This document shows, one piece after another, positions 18,300 through 26,585 of a stretch of 37,603 bases of DNA; the first letter of the stretch is position 1, and each line of letters starts with the position of its first letter. Origin of the DNA: Streptomyces mangrovisoli (GTDB lineage: Bacteria; Actinomycetota; Actinomycetes; Streptomycetales; Streptomycetaceae); the NCBI RefSeq assembly GCF_000974985.2, contig NZ_LAVA02000126.1, forward strand, positions 1-37,603, given 5' to 3'. Under the pieces are notes generated by a model. That model saw only the letters and a list, made by a program, of their open reading frames with translations, did not search any database and had not been told where the DNA came from. Both the position numbers and the translations under genes were made by a program.

Positions 18300-20908
18300 C
18301 AGAGTCTCCTGAGGAAGTCGTCAATGGTCCAGTGAGGGCTGCGGATGCTCTTGATGAGGGCATCTGGGTAGGCCGGGTCGGGCATGTCTTCGGGGACGAC
18401 CACGACACGCAGCGGTCCGCTGGTGGGGGCGAGCCATGAGACGGGCGGCGCCTGCCCGTGGTCCATCAGGATGAGACTCGGTACCGAGAGGCGCGCAGGT
18501 ACCCCTCCGGTGCGCAGGGGGTCCACGACGACCAGGCCCTCGTCGGCGAACCGCGATGCCGTACGGACGGCCGGAAGCCCAAGCAGTGCGGCGGGGGCGA
18601 CGATGCCGCGTACGCCGTTGGTGACGCATGACTGGATGAGGTTGCTCAGGGAAGTTCTGAGGCGTCCGCTGGGGTAGGTGACCACAATGCTGCGGTGGCC
18701 GGCGGCCAGGTTCGCCAGGGCCTTGCTGGGGCTTGTGCCAAGGTCGGGCATGAGCGCTTCCGCGACGAGGGGACGCGCGGTGTGCAGGGCGGACTGGTGC
18801 GCGTGCCCCTCAGCGGGGCATCCGGAGCACGCGGGCGCCACGTTCTGGCGGGCCCGCATCGCGCCTATGTCCGTGTAGGTGTACTCCTCGCTCAGGACGC
18901 GTCCCCAGCATTCTCTTCTTGCCAGCAGGCGAGTGATGCGTGCGGTTGAGGCGGCTTCGGCGTCCTTGATCTCCGTGCGGGTCTGCTGCAGGGCAGCCTC
19001 GAAAGTCCTTCGGTCCAGGTTGGCCACGTGCGGTCTGAGCCGTATCGGGACGTGGCTCACGAAGGCAGTCCACTCCTTGTCGAACCGTGCCTGCCATGCC
19101 TGCTCGGACTCGCCGGGTATGTGCTCGACCACCGGGGGGGCCAACCGTTCGATGGTGATGAGGTTGGCGCGTTCCATAAGGACGAGCGTGTTGCGGTTCC
19201 ACAGTTGGTTGGCGTCCGAGGGCTCATCGCCGTGCTCGGGTACCACCGTGGTGTCCAGGACCAGACCGTCGTCTGCCTCCTTCGGGGATCGGTCCTGATC
19301 CCGCATGGCCTGCCATCGATTCCACGCCTTGACGTCCCCGATCACGGTCGCGTTTTCGACTTGCCGGCCTTCGGTCTCGTCGGGTACGGCGGGAAGCCAG
19401 ACCGACAGCGCCGCGTGGCCGTCGCGGCCGGCGCGGCCGACTTCCTGGTAGAAGCGGTCGACCGAGGCCGGGACGCAGGCATGCACCACGGTGCGGACGT
19501 CGCTCTGGTCTACCCCCAGACCGAAGGCGCTGGTGCCGACCACGATGTCGGTCGTGGTCGGCCCGTCGTCGCCGGACCATCCGCGCATGATGCCAAGGCG
19601 TTCGGCGGAACCGAGGTCTCCGTGGAAGGCGGCGGTGCGTGCAAACCCGGCAGCCCGCAGGCGCTCGGCGATGATCCTGGCGGGTTCCTTCTTGGTGGTG
19701 TAGATGATGGCCGGCCGCGGAAGGTGGTGCATCGCTTCGATGAGGCGTTCCATCCTGAAGTCTGCGGGCGTGGTGGTGGCCAGGAAGTACCGCAGTTCGG
19801 AGCGCAGGAAGGTTGACCCGATGAACAGGGACTCGGCGCTGCCTGCGAAGAGTTGGTTGTTGAGTTGGAGGCTGGGCGCGGACAGCGTTGCGGACAGGAG
19901 GGTGACGCGTGGCGGGGGGTGCCCGGCCCCGGTGGCGAGTTCTCGCAGTTCGCCCACGAGTGAGGCGACAATCTGGAACTCGGGACGGAAGCTCAGTCCC
20001 CACAGGCGCACCAGGTGTGCCTCGTCGATGACCAGGTTGGTGAGCTGGCCGGTTGTTGCAAGGGTGCGCAGCGTCGTGGTGAATCCGCGTACGAGGGCTT
20101 CGGGTGAGGTGAGAAGGATCCTCTGAGTTCCCTCGCGCAGGCGTTCCTTGATGGCTGTGCGTTCTTCGCTGATGCGGTCGCTGTGATAAGCAAGTTCGCG
20201 AGGGAGTGCGGAGGCTGGGAATCGTTTGCGCAGGTGGCGTTCCTGGTCGAGTGCCAGGGCGATGGTGGGAAGCACCACGATGGTGGTTCCGCGTGCGCGA
20301 AGCAGTCCCGGGGCCAGGCCGACGAGGGATTTGCCGGTGCCGGTGGGCAGTACGACGTGCAGGGTGGAGGCCGGGTCCGCCAGGGAGGCGGTGCGCAATG
20401 CGCTGGCCTGACTGCGTGAGCGGTAGTGGTCGATGTCGGGAGCGATCGCGTGCAGGGCTGGATCGACGGGCACCGGGCTGTTAGGGCGGGCGCTGGTCTC
20501 CACCGTCGTGTTGTCGGCGAAGACGAACGGGCCGGGGCTTGCGCAGGCGAGGTCGATCCAGCGGGGGTCGCCGTGGAGCCAGTGGGGCGTCCAGGCATCA
20601 CCGAGGCGCACGGTGTGCCGGGTGGCGCCGAACCGTTCGACGCGCAGGTGTGCTCGCTTGAGCGCCTGCAGGTCGATTCCACGTTCGTGGAGGTTGATCT
20701 CCAGTTCGTGGTGGCGCTGGCCCGTCACGCCGGCTTGATGGCGGAGCATCTGGGCCAGCAGGGCGGCGATGTCGCCGCTGAGGGTGGGCCCGGCAAGGCC
20801 AGAGCGCCAGGCATCGGCGAACCGCCGGTGCGGGCCGGTGAGCTGTTCTGCCGATGCCTCCTTGCCGCCCTGGATTATGCGCTGAACGATGTCGAGTTGA
20901 GCGGTCAC
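18299..20908 (-). CDS. dpdF: DpdF, RecQ-like ATP-dependent DNA helicase
   Basis: This is an 869-residue SF2 helicase. The GTG start at 20908 overlaps the dpdE stop (GTGA). The motifs are LPTGTGKS at about 187-194, DEAH at 295-298 within VIDEAHLVRLWGLSFRPEF, LLSATL, and a RecQ-type second RecA domain. The latter contains AAFHGDLG, GTSAFGLGVDQSDVRTVVHA and QEVGRAGRDG. The ACSGCPAEGH cysteines near residue 700 could form a zinc site, as RecQ proteins have. Unlike housekeeping RecQ it carries ~170 unrecognised residues before motif I. Its operon position identifies it as the Dpd helicase DpdF. It likely separates or scans DNA strands for the restriction arm. Confidence 0.88.
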   Translation of the reverse strand: MTAQLDIVQRIIQGGKEASAEQLTGPHRRFADAWRSGLAGPTLSGDIAALLAQMLRHQAGVTGQRHHELEINLHERGIDLQALKRAHLRVERFGATRHTVRLGDAWTPHWLHGDPRWIDLACASPGPFVFADNTTVETSARPNSPVPVDPALHAIAPDIDHYRSRSQASALRTASLADPASTLHVVLPTGTGKSLVGLAPGLLRARGTTIVVLPTIALALDQERHLRKRFPASALPRELAYHSDRISEERTAIKERLREGTQRILLTSPEALVRGFTTTLRTLATTGQLTNLVIDEAHLVRLWGLSFRPEFQIVASLVGELRELATGAGHPPPRVTLLSATLSAPSLQLNNQLFAGSAESLFIGSTFLRSELRYFLATTTPADFRMERLIEAMHHLPRPAIIYTTKKEPARIIAERLRAAGFARTAAFHGDLGSAERLGIMRGWSGDDGPTTTDIVVGTSAFGLGVDQSDVRTVVHACVPASVDRFYQEVGRAGRDGHAALSVWLPAVPDETEGRQVENATVIGDVKAWNRWQAMRDQDRSPKEADDGLVLDTTVVPEHGDEPSDANQLWNRNTLVLMERANLITIERLAPPVVEHIPGESEQAWQARFDKEWTAFVSHVPIRLRPHVANLDRRTFEAALQQTRTEIKDAEAASTARITRLLARRECWGRVLSEEYTYTDIGAMRARQNVAPACSGCPAEGHAHQSALHTARPLVAEALMPDLGTSPSKALANLAAGHRSIVVTYPSGRLRTSLSNLIQSCVTNGVRGIVAPAALLGLPAVRTASRFADEGLVVVDPLRTGGVPARLSVPSLILMDHGQAPPVSWLAPTSGPLRVVVVPEDMPDPAYPDALIKSIRSPHWTIDDFLRRL

Positions 20909-23900
20909 GCGCTGCCGTCCTGCTCCGGGCTGCGGCCCGAGACCACGACCACACCGGTGCTGTCCAGGCGGAGCGAAGGCGTTTGGAGGGCCGTCAGCAA
21001 CTCCTGGCCCGCGAGTGCTTCCGTTTCCACTTCTTCCTCCAGTTCAGCGCGTTCGTTTCCCTCTGACCGCGCGGCCCGCAGTTGCAACTGCCGCAGTCGG
21101 GTGGCGATGTCGGTCCCGGCAAGGTCCAGGGCCCGGGTGCGGGGCGCCTCTACGGCGTCGTCGCTGTGGGCCAGGCGCTGGGCACTGCGCTCAGCAGCAC
21201 GCCAGCGCGTCCCCCATTGGGCGGCCGGAATGAGTTCGTATGCGTGTTTGATGCGCTCGGAGTTGAGTGCGTAGTCGCCCCCCAACTGCCCGGGTGCAGG
21301 CTTTGCATAGCGTGCCTGCAGGGCGTCGAGATGGCGCCCGTCGGTGATCGGTGTGCCGCTTGCGTCGGTCCACACGGTCACGATGAGCGGGGGGAAGAGC
21401 GCGTCGGCGCGGCGTCGCAGGGACGGCAGGTCCACCAGGTCGCTGCTCCAGGCTGCAGCCAACTGGTCGAGTATGTCGCTTTCCGGGCTGTCCTGCAGGG
21501 GTTGCGCTTCTACGGCGTAGTCGAAGCGGTAGGCGAGGCGTTCTGCCCAGGGCCAGGTGGGGATCCACCGCCACATGCCGAAGGCTCTGCCGCGGTCGTC
21601 GTTCCACAGGAAGTCGGACACGGCATCGATGAATTGATCGCCGTAGCGGTAGAGGCGGACGTCTTCGTGTTCGACGGCCACTTTGCGCACGAAGGTGCCG
21701 CGGTGTCCTGCGAGCGGCACGAAGTCGCGCTGCAGTCGCGCAGCCGATACCAAGGGCATCTGGACCTGTCCCGCTGTCCGTCGGCTGACGGGTTCGTAGC
21801 CGCCGATCGCGTGGGTAGGGTCGCCGGCGGGGGCGAACCGCAGGTTCCCGGCCTCCCGCCGCGAGGACAGCAGTGCATCGGTGACGTCGGCGAAGGAGTC
21901 TGCCTGGCTCTCCGATGCCATCATCCGTCCGTACACCGAGCGCTCGTCGGTGGGGGCTTCGATGCTGTCCAGGGCGTCCTGTTCCTGTACGCGCTTGACC
22001 TCGTCCTCGAGCATGGTGCGGACCATGTGGATAGCGTCGGGCGCGGCATCGGCGCCGCGCTCGAACAGCAGGTCCCAGGCGGCGTCTGTGGCGGCGTCCA
22101 CTGCATGCTGCAGGCTGGCTATCGACGTGTCGAAGACGGCGAACCCTTCGCTGAGGATCTGCATCCACGCGGCGGCAAACGCTTGCGGGTCGGTCGTCTC
22201 AGCCACCCAGTAGGAGCGCCATGCGCCGCCTTCGCGACGGGCGTCCCAGCGGTCGCACCGGCCAATGCGCTGCTCGAGGCGGTTCGCCCTGGGCGGCAGG
22301 CCCACATGGATGAGGAGATCGGCGAACTGGAGGTTGCGTCCCTCTTCCGCCGAGTGGTCGGCAACGAGGACGGCTGCCGTCCGGCTCTGCTCGAAATCCC
22401 GCACCGCCTGCTCGGACGCTGCGGGCGAGTCGCTCGCCAGGTGCTGGTAGACAGCCCCGGGGAGCACCTCCTTGAACACGTCGGCCAACTCCCCTGCCAC
22501 CTGCGGGGTCGGGCAGAAGACGACCACCCGCTCGCGTGCCTTGAACAGGTCGGTCAGTGCATCGGCCAGCGGGCGTGCCAGGTCGCGGCGGCGGCTGACG
22601 AACCGCAGGTCGCTCTCGATGCGGTCGAGCGCGTCCTGCTCGCCCGGCGTGGCGGCCACCCGGGACTGGGCCCACCCGCACAGGGCGTCCGGGTCCAAGG
22701 ACAAAGCCACGGCCGTCGCGAACGCTGACGCCGCCTCGCGGCGGGCTTCCTCGTCGAACTCGCACGCGGCCAGGGCCTCCTGGCGCCAGTTGTCCAGGAG
22801 GGAGGCAAGGCCGGCGAAAGCGGACGAGGGGAGAACAACCTGCTGGGGGCGCAGACGCCCGGTGACCCGGTACGACTCGTGCAGCGCAGCGGTGCGGCGG
22901 GTGCGCAGCATCCGGCGGTGGACCCGGTACACCTCGGACACGTAGGTGCGCAGCGCGCCGATCGCCACGGCCAGCACCTGCCGGTCCGGGCCGCCGACCG
23001 CCTGCCTGGCTTCGTCGATCAGGGCGGCGACTTCAGCGTCTTCCGGGAACGCGGCGCCGATCTCGGTGAGGCGTTTGTTCAGCAGCACGCCGGGAAAGTG
23101 GGGCTGCAGTCCGAGGAACAGTCGGCCCAGCGCGGAACGCGCCTGCATGCGCCGGTGCAGGTCCTCGGGCGTCGTGTCCCGGTACACGGCCGGGTCGAGC
23201 AGTTTGAGCATGGCCAGGAAGGCGCGTTCGTTGTGCAGTGCGGGCGTCGCGGACAGCAGCAGCAGGCGCGGGCTGGCCCCGGCGACCTCGGCAAGGCGCG
23301 TGTAGCGGCTGGACAGTTCGGGCTGATCGCTGTGCGCGAGGCGGGCCAGATGATGTGCCTCGTCGACCACGACGAGATCCGCCGGTTCCCACGTGTCAGG
23401 TGCATCGTCGCGGGAGTAGACGATGCGGGCGCCCGGGAAGTCACCGGTGCGGAATTTGCCCGACAGTTCACGGCGCCACTGCTCCACGAGAAACGGCGGG
23501 AGGATCAGTTGCACGGTGAGGTCGGGCTGGTCCAGCAGAAGTTCCCGCACGACGAGGCCGGCCTCGATCGTCTTGCCGAGACCGACCTCGTCGGCCAGGA
23601 GGTAGCGCTGCACCGGGTCCTGCAGCACTCGCCACACGGTCTCGACCTGGTGCTCGTACAACTCGATAGCGCTGGAGAGGGCGCCGCGCATGCCGCGGGC
23701 CGCCGAACGCTGCGTCAGGGTGCTCTGCAGGAAGGGGCGCCGCATGTCGGCCAGCAGAGGCGACTCCAGCAGTCCGGCGCCTGCAAAGCCGACGGGGTCG
23801 GTCAGCGGTTGGTCCCAGCGGACATACAGGTCCGCTTCGGCAAGGTATCCCTCCCAGTTGCGCGCCCGCACGTGGATGTCCCGATGGGCTGTGGCGTCGA

Positions 23901-24357
23901 TGACGCGCCCGGAGCGCCATACGGTGCCCGTGCGCCAGAACACCCGCGTCTCGGGCGCCAGCGTGAACCGCTTGAGCCCCTCCCTGGGCACGGTGTGACG
24001 ACGGCGCTCGTCGGGGTGCTGCCCGGGGGTGTCGAAGTACTCCAGGATCAGGCCGTCGCCGTCCTTGCCCACGAGTTTCCCCGCCCCGAGGGTGTTGGCG
24101 CTGGAGACCAGCAGGTCGCCCCGGCGCAGCGACAGCCCACGGGAGGTGTCGCCGCTGCGCGCCGGGCGGCTGGCCTTCGGCGTGCGGGGCCGGGCGGGCG
24201 CCGCCTTGGCCGCTTCGCCGTCGATGGTCCGCGACCCGCGACAGAGCGGGAACTGGGAACAGCCCCAGAAGCAGTTGCCTGCGTTGGGTCCCCGCGTGGC
24301 GAACTGCATGACCATTTTGGCGCCGCACCGAGGGCACGCGCCAGGTTCGTCCGTCAT
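20905..24357 (-). CDS. dpdE: DpdE, SNF2-family helicase with N-terminal zinc ribbon
   Basis: This 1150-residue protein opens the restriction operon. It begins with a topoisomerase-I-type zinc ribbon: C8-x2-C11, then FWGCSQFPLC giving C33 and C39. That ribbon is a good argument for the ATG at 24357 despite a weak GGGG ribosome site. The SNF2 core follows: motif I ADEVGLGKT at about 255-263, motif II VDEAHHLA at 331-338, LLSATPALHNE, and a C-terminal helicase domain with VGLPPRANRLEQRIGRCDRW. SNF2 proteins translocate on double-stranded DNA. Here the ribbon may sense DNA structure or the base mark (inference). The stop overlaps the dpdF start. Confidence 0.9.
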   Translation of the reverse strand: MTDEPGACPRCGAKMVMQFATRGPNAGNCFWGCSQFPLCRGSRTIDGEAAKAAPARPRTPKASRPARSGDTSRGLSLRRGDLLVSSANTLGAGKLVGKDGDGLILEYFDTPGQHPDERRRHTVPREGLKRFTLAPETRVFWRTGTVWRSGRVIDATAHRDIHVRARNWEGYLAEADLYVRWDQPLTDPVGFAGAGLLESPLLADMRRPFLQSTLTQRSAARGMRGALSSAIELYEHQVETVWRVLQDPVQRYLLADEVGLGKTIEAGLVVRELLLDQPDLTVQLILPPFLVEQWRRELSGKFRTGDFPGARIVYSRDDAPDTWEPADLVVVDEAHHLARLAHSDQPELSSRYTRLAEVAGASPRLLLLSATPALHNERAFLAMLKLLDPAVYRDTTPEDLHRRMQARSALGRLFLGLQPHFPGVLLNKRLTEIGAAFPEDAEVAALIDEARQAVGGPDRQVLAVAIGALRTYVSEVYRVHRRMLRTRRTAALHESYRVTGRLRPQQVVLPSSAFAGLASLLDNWRQEALAACEFDEEARREAASAFATAVALSLDPDALCGWAQSRVAATPGEQDALDRIESDLRFVSRRRDLARPLADALTDLFKARERVVVFCPTPQVAGELADVFKEVLPGAVYQHLASDSPAASEQAVRDFEQSRTAAVLVADHSAEEGRNLQFADLLIHVGLPPRANRLEQRIGRCDRWDARREGGAWRSYWVAETTDPQAFAAAWMQILSEGFAVFDTSIASLQHAVDAATDAAWDLLFERGADAAPDAIHMVRTMLEDEVKRVQEQDALDSIEAPTDERSVYGRMMASESQADSFADVTDALLSSRREAGNLRFAPAGDPTHAIGGYEPVSRRTAGQVQMPLVSAARLQRDFVPLAGHRGTFVRKVAVEHEDVRLYRYGDQFIDAVSDFLWNDDRGRAFGMWRWIPTWPWAERLAYRFDYAVEAQPLQDSPESDILDQLAAAWSSDLVDLPSLRRRADALFPPLIVTVWTDASGTPITDGRHLDALQARYAKPAPGQLGGDYALNSERIKHAYELIPAAQWGTRWRAAERSAQRLAHSDDAVEAPRTRALDLAGTDIATRLRQLQLRAARSEGNERAELEEEVETEALAGQELLTALQTPSLRLDSTGVVVVSGRSPEQDGSA

Positions 24358-24710
24358 GCCGCAACCCCGCCCCGGCCGGCGGCGGGCGGCGGGACCGGCC
24401 GGTGAACTCGGCCCCGGAGACTCGGGGTGCGGCCGGTGGACCGCGTCGGCAGGATCGCCGAGCAGGGACCGGTCCCGCCGCGCGGCCTTCCGCCCGGCGT
24501 GGCAGGCGATGCCCCCTTCGGGCACAGCGGTACCGGGCGGCCCTGTACCGCCATTCCCTCGGAGTGAGCCGCGCTCTGCCACCGCCTCGGATGTCGCGAC
24601 ATCACCTCGAAGCGAATGAAGCCAGCCCTCTCCCCCTGGGACACTGCGTCGCACCCGCACACCGAACAGCCGGCAAAGCGGATGAAATCCCCCACCCTCA
24701 GCCCCGACAT
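24354..24710 (-). CDS. Possible small leader ORF coupled to dpdE
   Basis: This is an open frame of 118 codons whose TGA overlaps the dpdE ATG (ATGA), the same coupling as between all following dpd genes. AAGGA lies about 7 nt before its ATG. The N-terminal 35 residues look protein-like (VGDFIRFAGCSVCGCDAV, with three cysteines), but the C-terminal half is arginine/proline-rich and could be noise. No family is recognised. It could be a real gene, a translated leader that feeds ribosomes into dpdE, or chance in GC-rich DNA. Confidence 0.3.
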   Translation of the reverse strand: MSGLRVGDFIRFAGCSVCGCDAVSQGERAGFIRFEVMSRHPRRWQSAAHSEGMAVQGRPVPLCPKGASPATPGGRPRGGTGPCSAILPTRSTGRTPSLRGRVHRPVPPPAAGRGGVAA

Positions 24711-25371
24711 CGCACTTCCTTCACAAGATGCTCACATCCAGCCGGTGGAAGCGTAAACCGCGCCACCGACAACGCCCCCGCCGGGTGGACGATCTTGGGT
24801 GATCACAGCCCACCGGCACCCGGTCGCCACGCCGAAGCGCACCCCGTCCCACCCCTGTCGCCGCCCACCCCGGCACCGGCCCTGCCACGCTGCATCACCC
24901 TTCCATGCCACCGCGCGCGGACACCGGTGACGAGATCACAATAAAGACGATCATGTTGTTTCATAGCGGGTGGCGTCCAGCGGGTCAATACCGGGCGCAC
25001 GTTTCGGCGCCTTCCTGTGGCAAACCACCCTGGCAGCAACGACGTTGAGACGTCGCGGGCCAACAAAGGGGCAGTGGGTCCACCGTTCCATGCACGGCCG
25101 GCGGATTCCGGGGCGGGGTGGGGGACCTGAAGCACGGTCTGATGCGACAGGGCGGGACGGGGCGCCACTCCTGGGCAGCCGCGTTCGAGTGACAGCGGCG
25201 CCTGTCACGAGGTTGACGATCCGTTCACGCAGTGGCGCCGCCGGGTTCGGCAACGACTGGGCAGCACAGGCCGACTGCGGCTTCGGACGGCCTGCGTCGT
25301 CGCGCCGCGGCGGGAGAACGGCGACTGCGACGCCTCGGGCGGTCAGCGGGCCGCCGCGCCCGGCAACGAAA
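24711..25371. other. Gene-poor spacer between the modification and restriction operons
   Basis: No credible protein is seen on either strand; the open frames are arginine/proline-rich and overlap each other. Around 24945-24965 the DNA is locally AT-richer (AATAAAGACGATCATG), unlike the rest of the window, and this coincides with the candidate promoter. This long break contrasts with the overlapping genes on both sides. Confidence 0.5.
24960..24988 (-). promoter_or_regulatory. Candidate promoter of the dpdE operon
   Basis: On the minus strand TTGACC (24988-24983) and TATGAA (24965-24960) are separated by exactly 17 bases, close to the housekeeping sigma-factor consensus. No coding sequence is interrupted. 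Transcription would start near 24953 and give a leader of about 590 nt before dpdE. A 6-bp inverted repeat, CGACGT-TGAG-ACGTCG, lies upstream of the -35 at 25040-25055 and might be an operator. Confidence 0.5.
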
Positions 25372-25403
25372 TTCGCCCGCCACTGGATGCAGTGGCGGGC
25401 GAA
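25372..25403 (-). terminator. Strong hairpin terminator after dpdB1
   Basis: TTCGCCCGCCACTG at 25372-25385 and its exact complement at 25390-25403 form a perfect 14-bp stem with a GATG tetraloop, 37 bp beyond the dpdB1 stop. A T-rich GTGTTTGTTT follows on the plus strand rather than after the minus-strand stem, so it may work in either direction. It should separate the modification operon from the dpdE operon. Confidence 0.7.
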
Positions 25404-25439
25404 CTGTGTTTGTTTCCGCGGTACCCCTCGACCAGGGGG

Positions 25440-26543
25440 TCAGTTGCCGGCGGCGCGCACCAGCAGGTCGGTCAGGAGGCGGATGTCGTTGGGGGTGTTC
25501 TGCAGGCCGTTCCAGCGGCGCTGTTCGCCGTCGGCAAAGCGCCACATGCCGGAGGTCCAGGCGGTGACCGGCATCAGGCCGAGGACGGCGTTGCGTACGT
25601 CGTCGCAGTCGACGTCTTCGGCGGGCATGCCGTCGGTGAGGCTGTCCATGACGAAGCCCATGGCCTGGATGCCGGCGCCGTGGGTGAGTCGGGACTGGCG
25701 GGGTGGGAGTTTCCAGGCGTCGCTGAAGGTGTCCTTGACCATGGTCCAGAAGGAGCGCAGGTGCAGCAGCATGCGGTCGATGTCGCCGGAGCCGTCTTCG
25801 GGGTTGCGGTACTGGTAGAGGGCGCCCTCGAAGAGGCTGTGCTCCAGCATGCGCAGGATGGCGGTGTCTTTGATGTTGCCGTCGGGTGAGGTGGGGCTGG
25901 CGATGCGGCCGTAGAAGGGGCCCTGGCCGTCTGTGTTGAGGCGGGTCATCAACTGGGCGGGCAGGCGCTTGCGGGCGTAGGTGGGCGGGAGGTGGCCGCT
26001 GGTCTCGGGCAGGAGTTCGTGGATGAGGCCCTTGGGCAGCGGCTTGGTGGAGTTGACCAGGATGAACTGGGAGCGCTGGTCTTGCTGGTCGTCGGCGATG
26101 AAGCCGACGGCGGCGACGGGGAATTCGACCAGGTCGGCGTCGCGGATGGCGGCGCTGCGCTGCTGGCCGTCGACGATCAGGGCGGGCTTGTCCTCGTCGG
26201 GCAGGGACTCGTCGACGGGGATGACCAGTTCGCCGGGGACGGAGTAGTCGACGCCGTCCTTGCGGCGTGCTGCGGTCTCGAAGCGGACGTTCTGGTCGAA
26301 GGCCAGGACCAGGGCGTTGGGGAGCATGGCGTTGTCGGACTCGAGGTAGCGGCGGATGCCGCGGATGTGGCTGAGGACTTCGGGGCGCTGGTAGCCCTGG
26401 AGGGCGCTGTCGTCGTCGCGTCGGACGCGGGAGACGGCGGCGAAGCTGTGGATCTTTTTTCCGTCGACGGCGAAGCAGTAGATTTTCCGGTCTCCCTGGC
26501 GCACTTCGAGTGCGGGGAGCCTGAGTTCGTAGCGGTCGGCCAT
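25440..26543 (-). CDS. dpdB: DpdB paralogue 1, DGQQR-motif protein
   Basis: This 367-residue protein is related to ParB/DndB-type DGQHR proteins. The ATG at 26543 is preferred over the one 15 bases earlier because GGAG lies 5 nt before it. GYQRPE occurs at 50-55 and the signature DGQQR at 125-129, followed by FxLVNSTKPLPKGL and a C-terminal PPRQSRLTHGAGIQAMG block. In Salmonella DpdB is needed with DpdA to place preQ0 in DNA; the DGQQR fold is expected to bind and perhaps hydrolyse nucleotide. It is the last gene of the modification operon, 42 nt after dpdA. It differs clearly from its sister at 27803-28936 while keeping all signature blocks. Confidence 0.88.
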   Translation of the reverse strand: MADRYELRLPALEVRQGDRKIYCFAVDGKKIHSFAAVSRVRRDDDSALQGYQRPEVLSHIRGIRRYLESDNAMLPNALVLAFDQNVRFETAARRKDGVDYSVPGELVIPVDESLPDEDKPALIVDGQQRSAAIRDADLVEFPVAAVGFIADDQQDQRSQFILVNSTKPLPKGLIHELLPETSGHLPPTYARKRLPAQLMTRLNTDGQGPFYGRIASPTSPDGNIKDTAILRMLEHSLFEGALYQYRNPEDGSGDIDRMLLHLRSFWTMVKDTFSDAWKLPPRQSRLTHGAGIQAMGFVMDSLTDGMPAEDVDCDDVRNAVLGLMPVTAWTSGMWRFADGEQRRWNGLQNTPNDIRLLTDLLVRAAGN

Positions 26544-26585
26544 GATATCTCCAGACATATCAAAAAAGAAGAAAAGTGAGAGGGG

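Noticed and set aside
21082..24405. Two open frames of over 500 codons antisense to dpdE
   Set aside because: Both mirror the codon pattern of dpdE and contain no recognisable protein features.
24402..24944. Plus-strand open frame of 180 codons in the dpdB1-dpdE spacer
   Set aside because: It is proline/arginine/histidine-rich, without ribosome site or motif, and opposite the candidate leader ORF.
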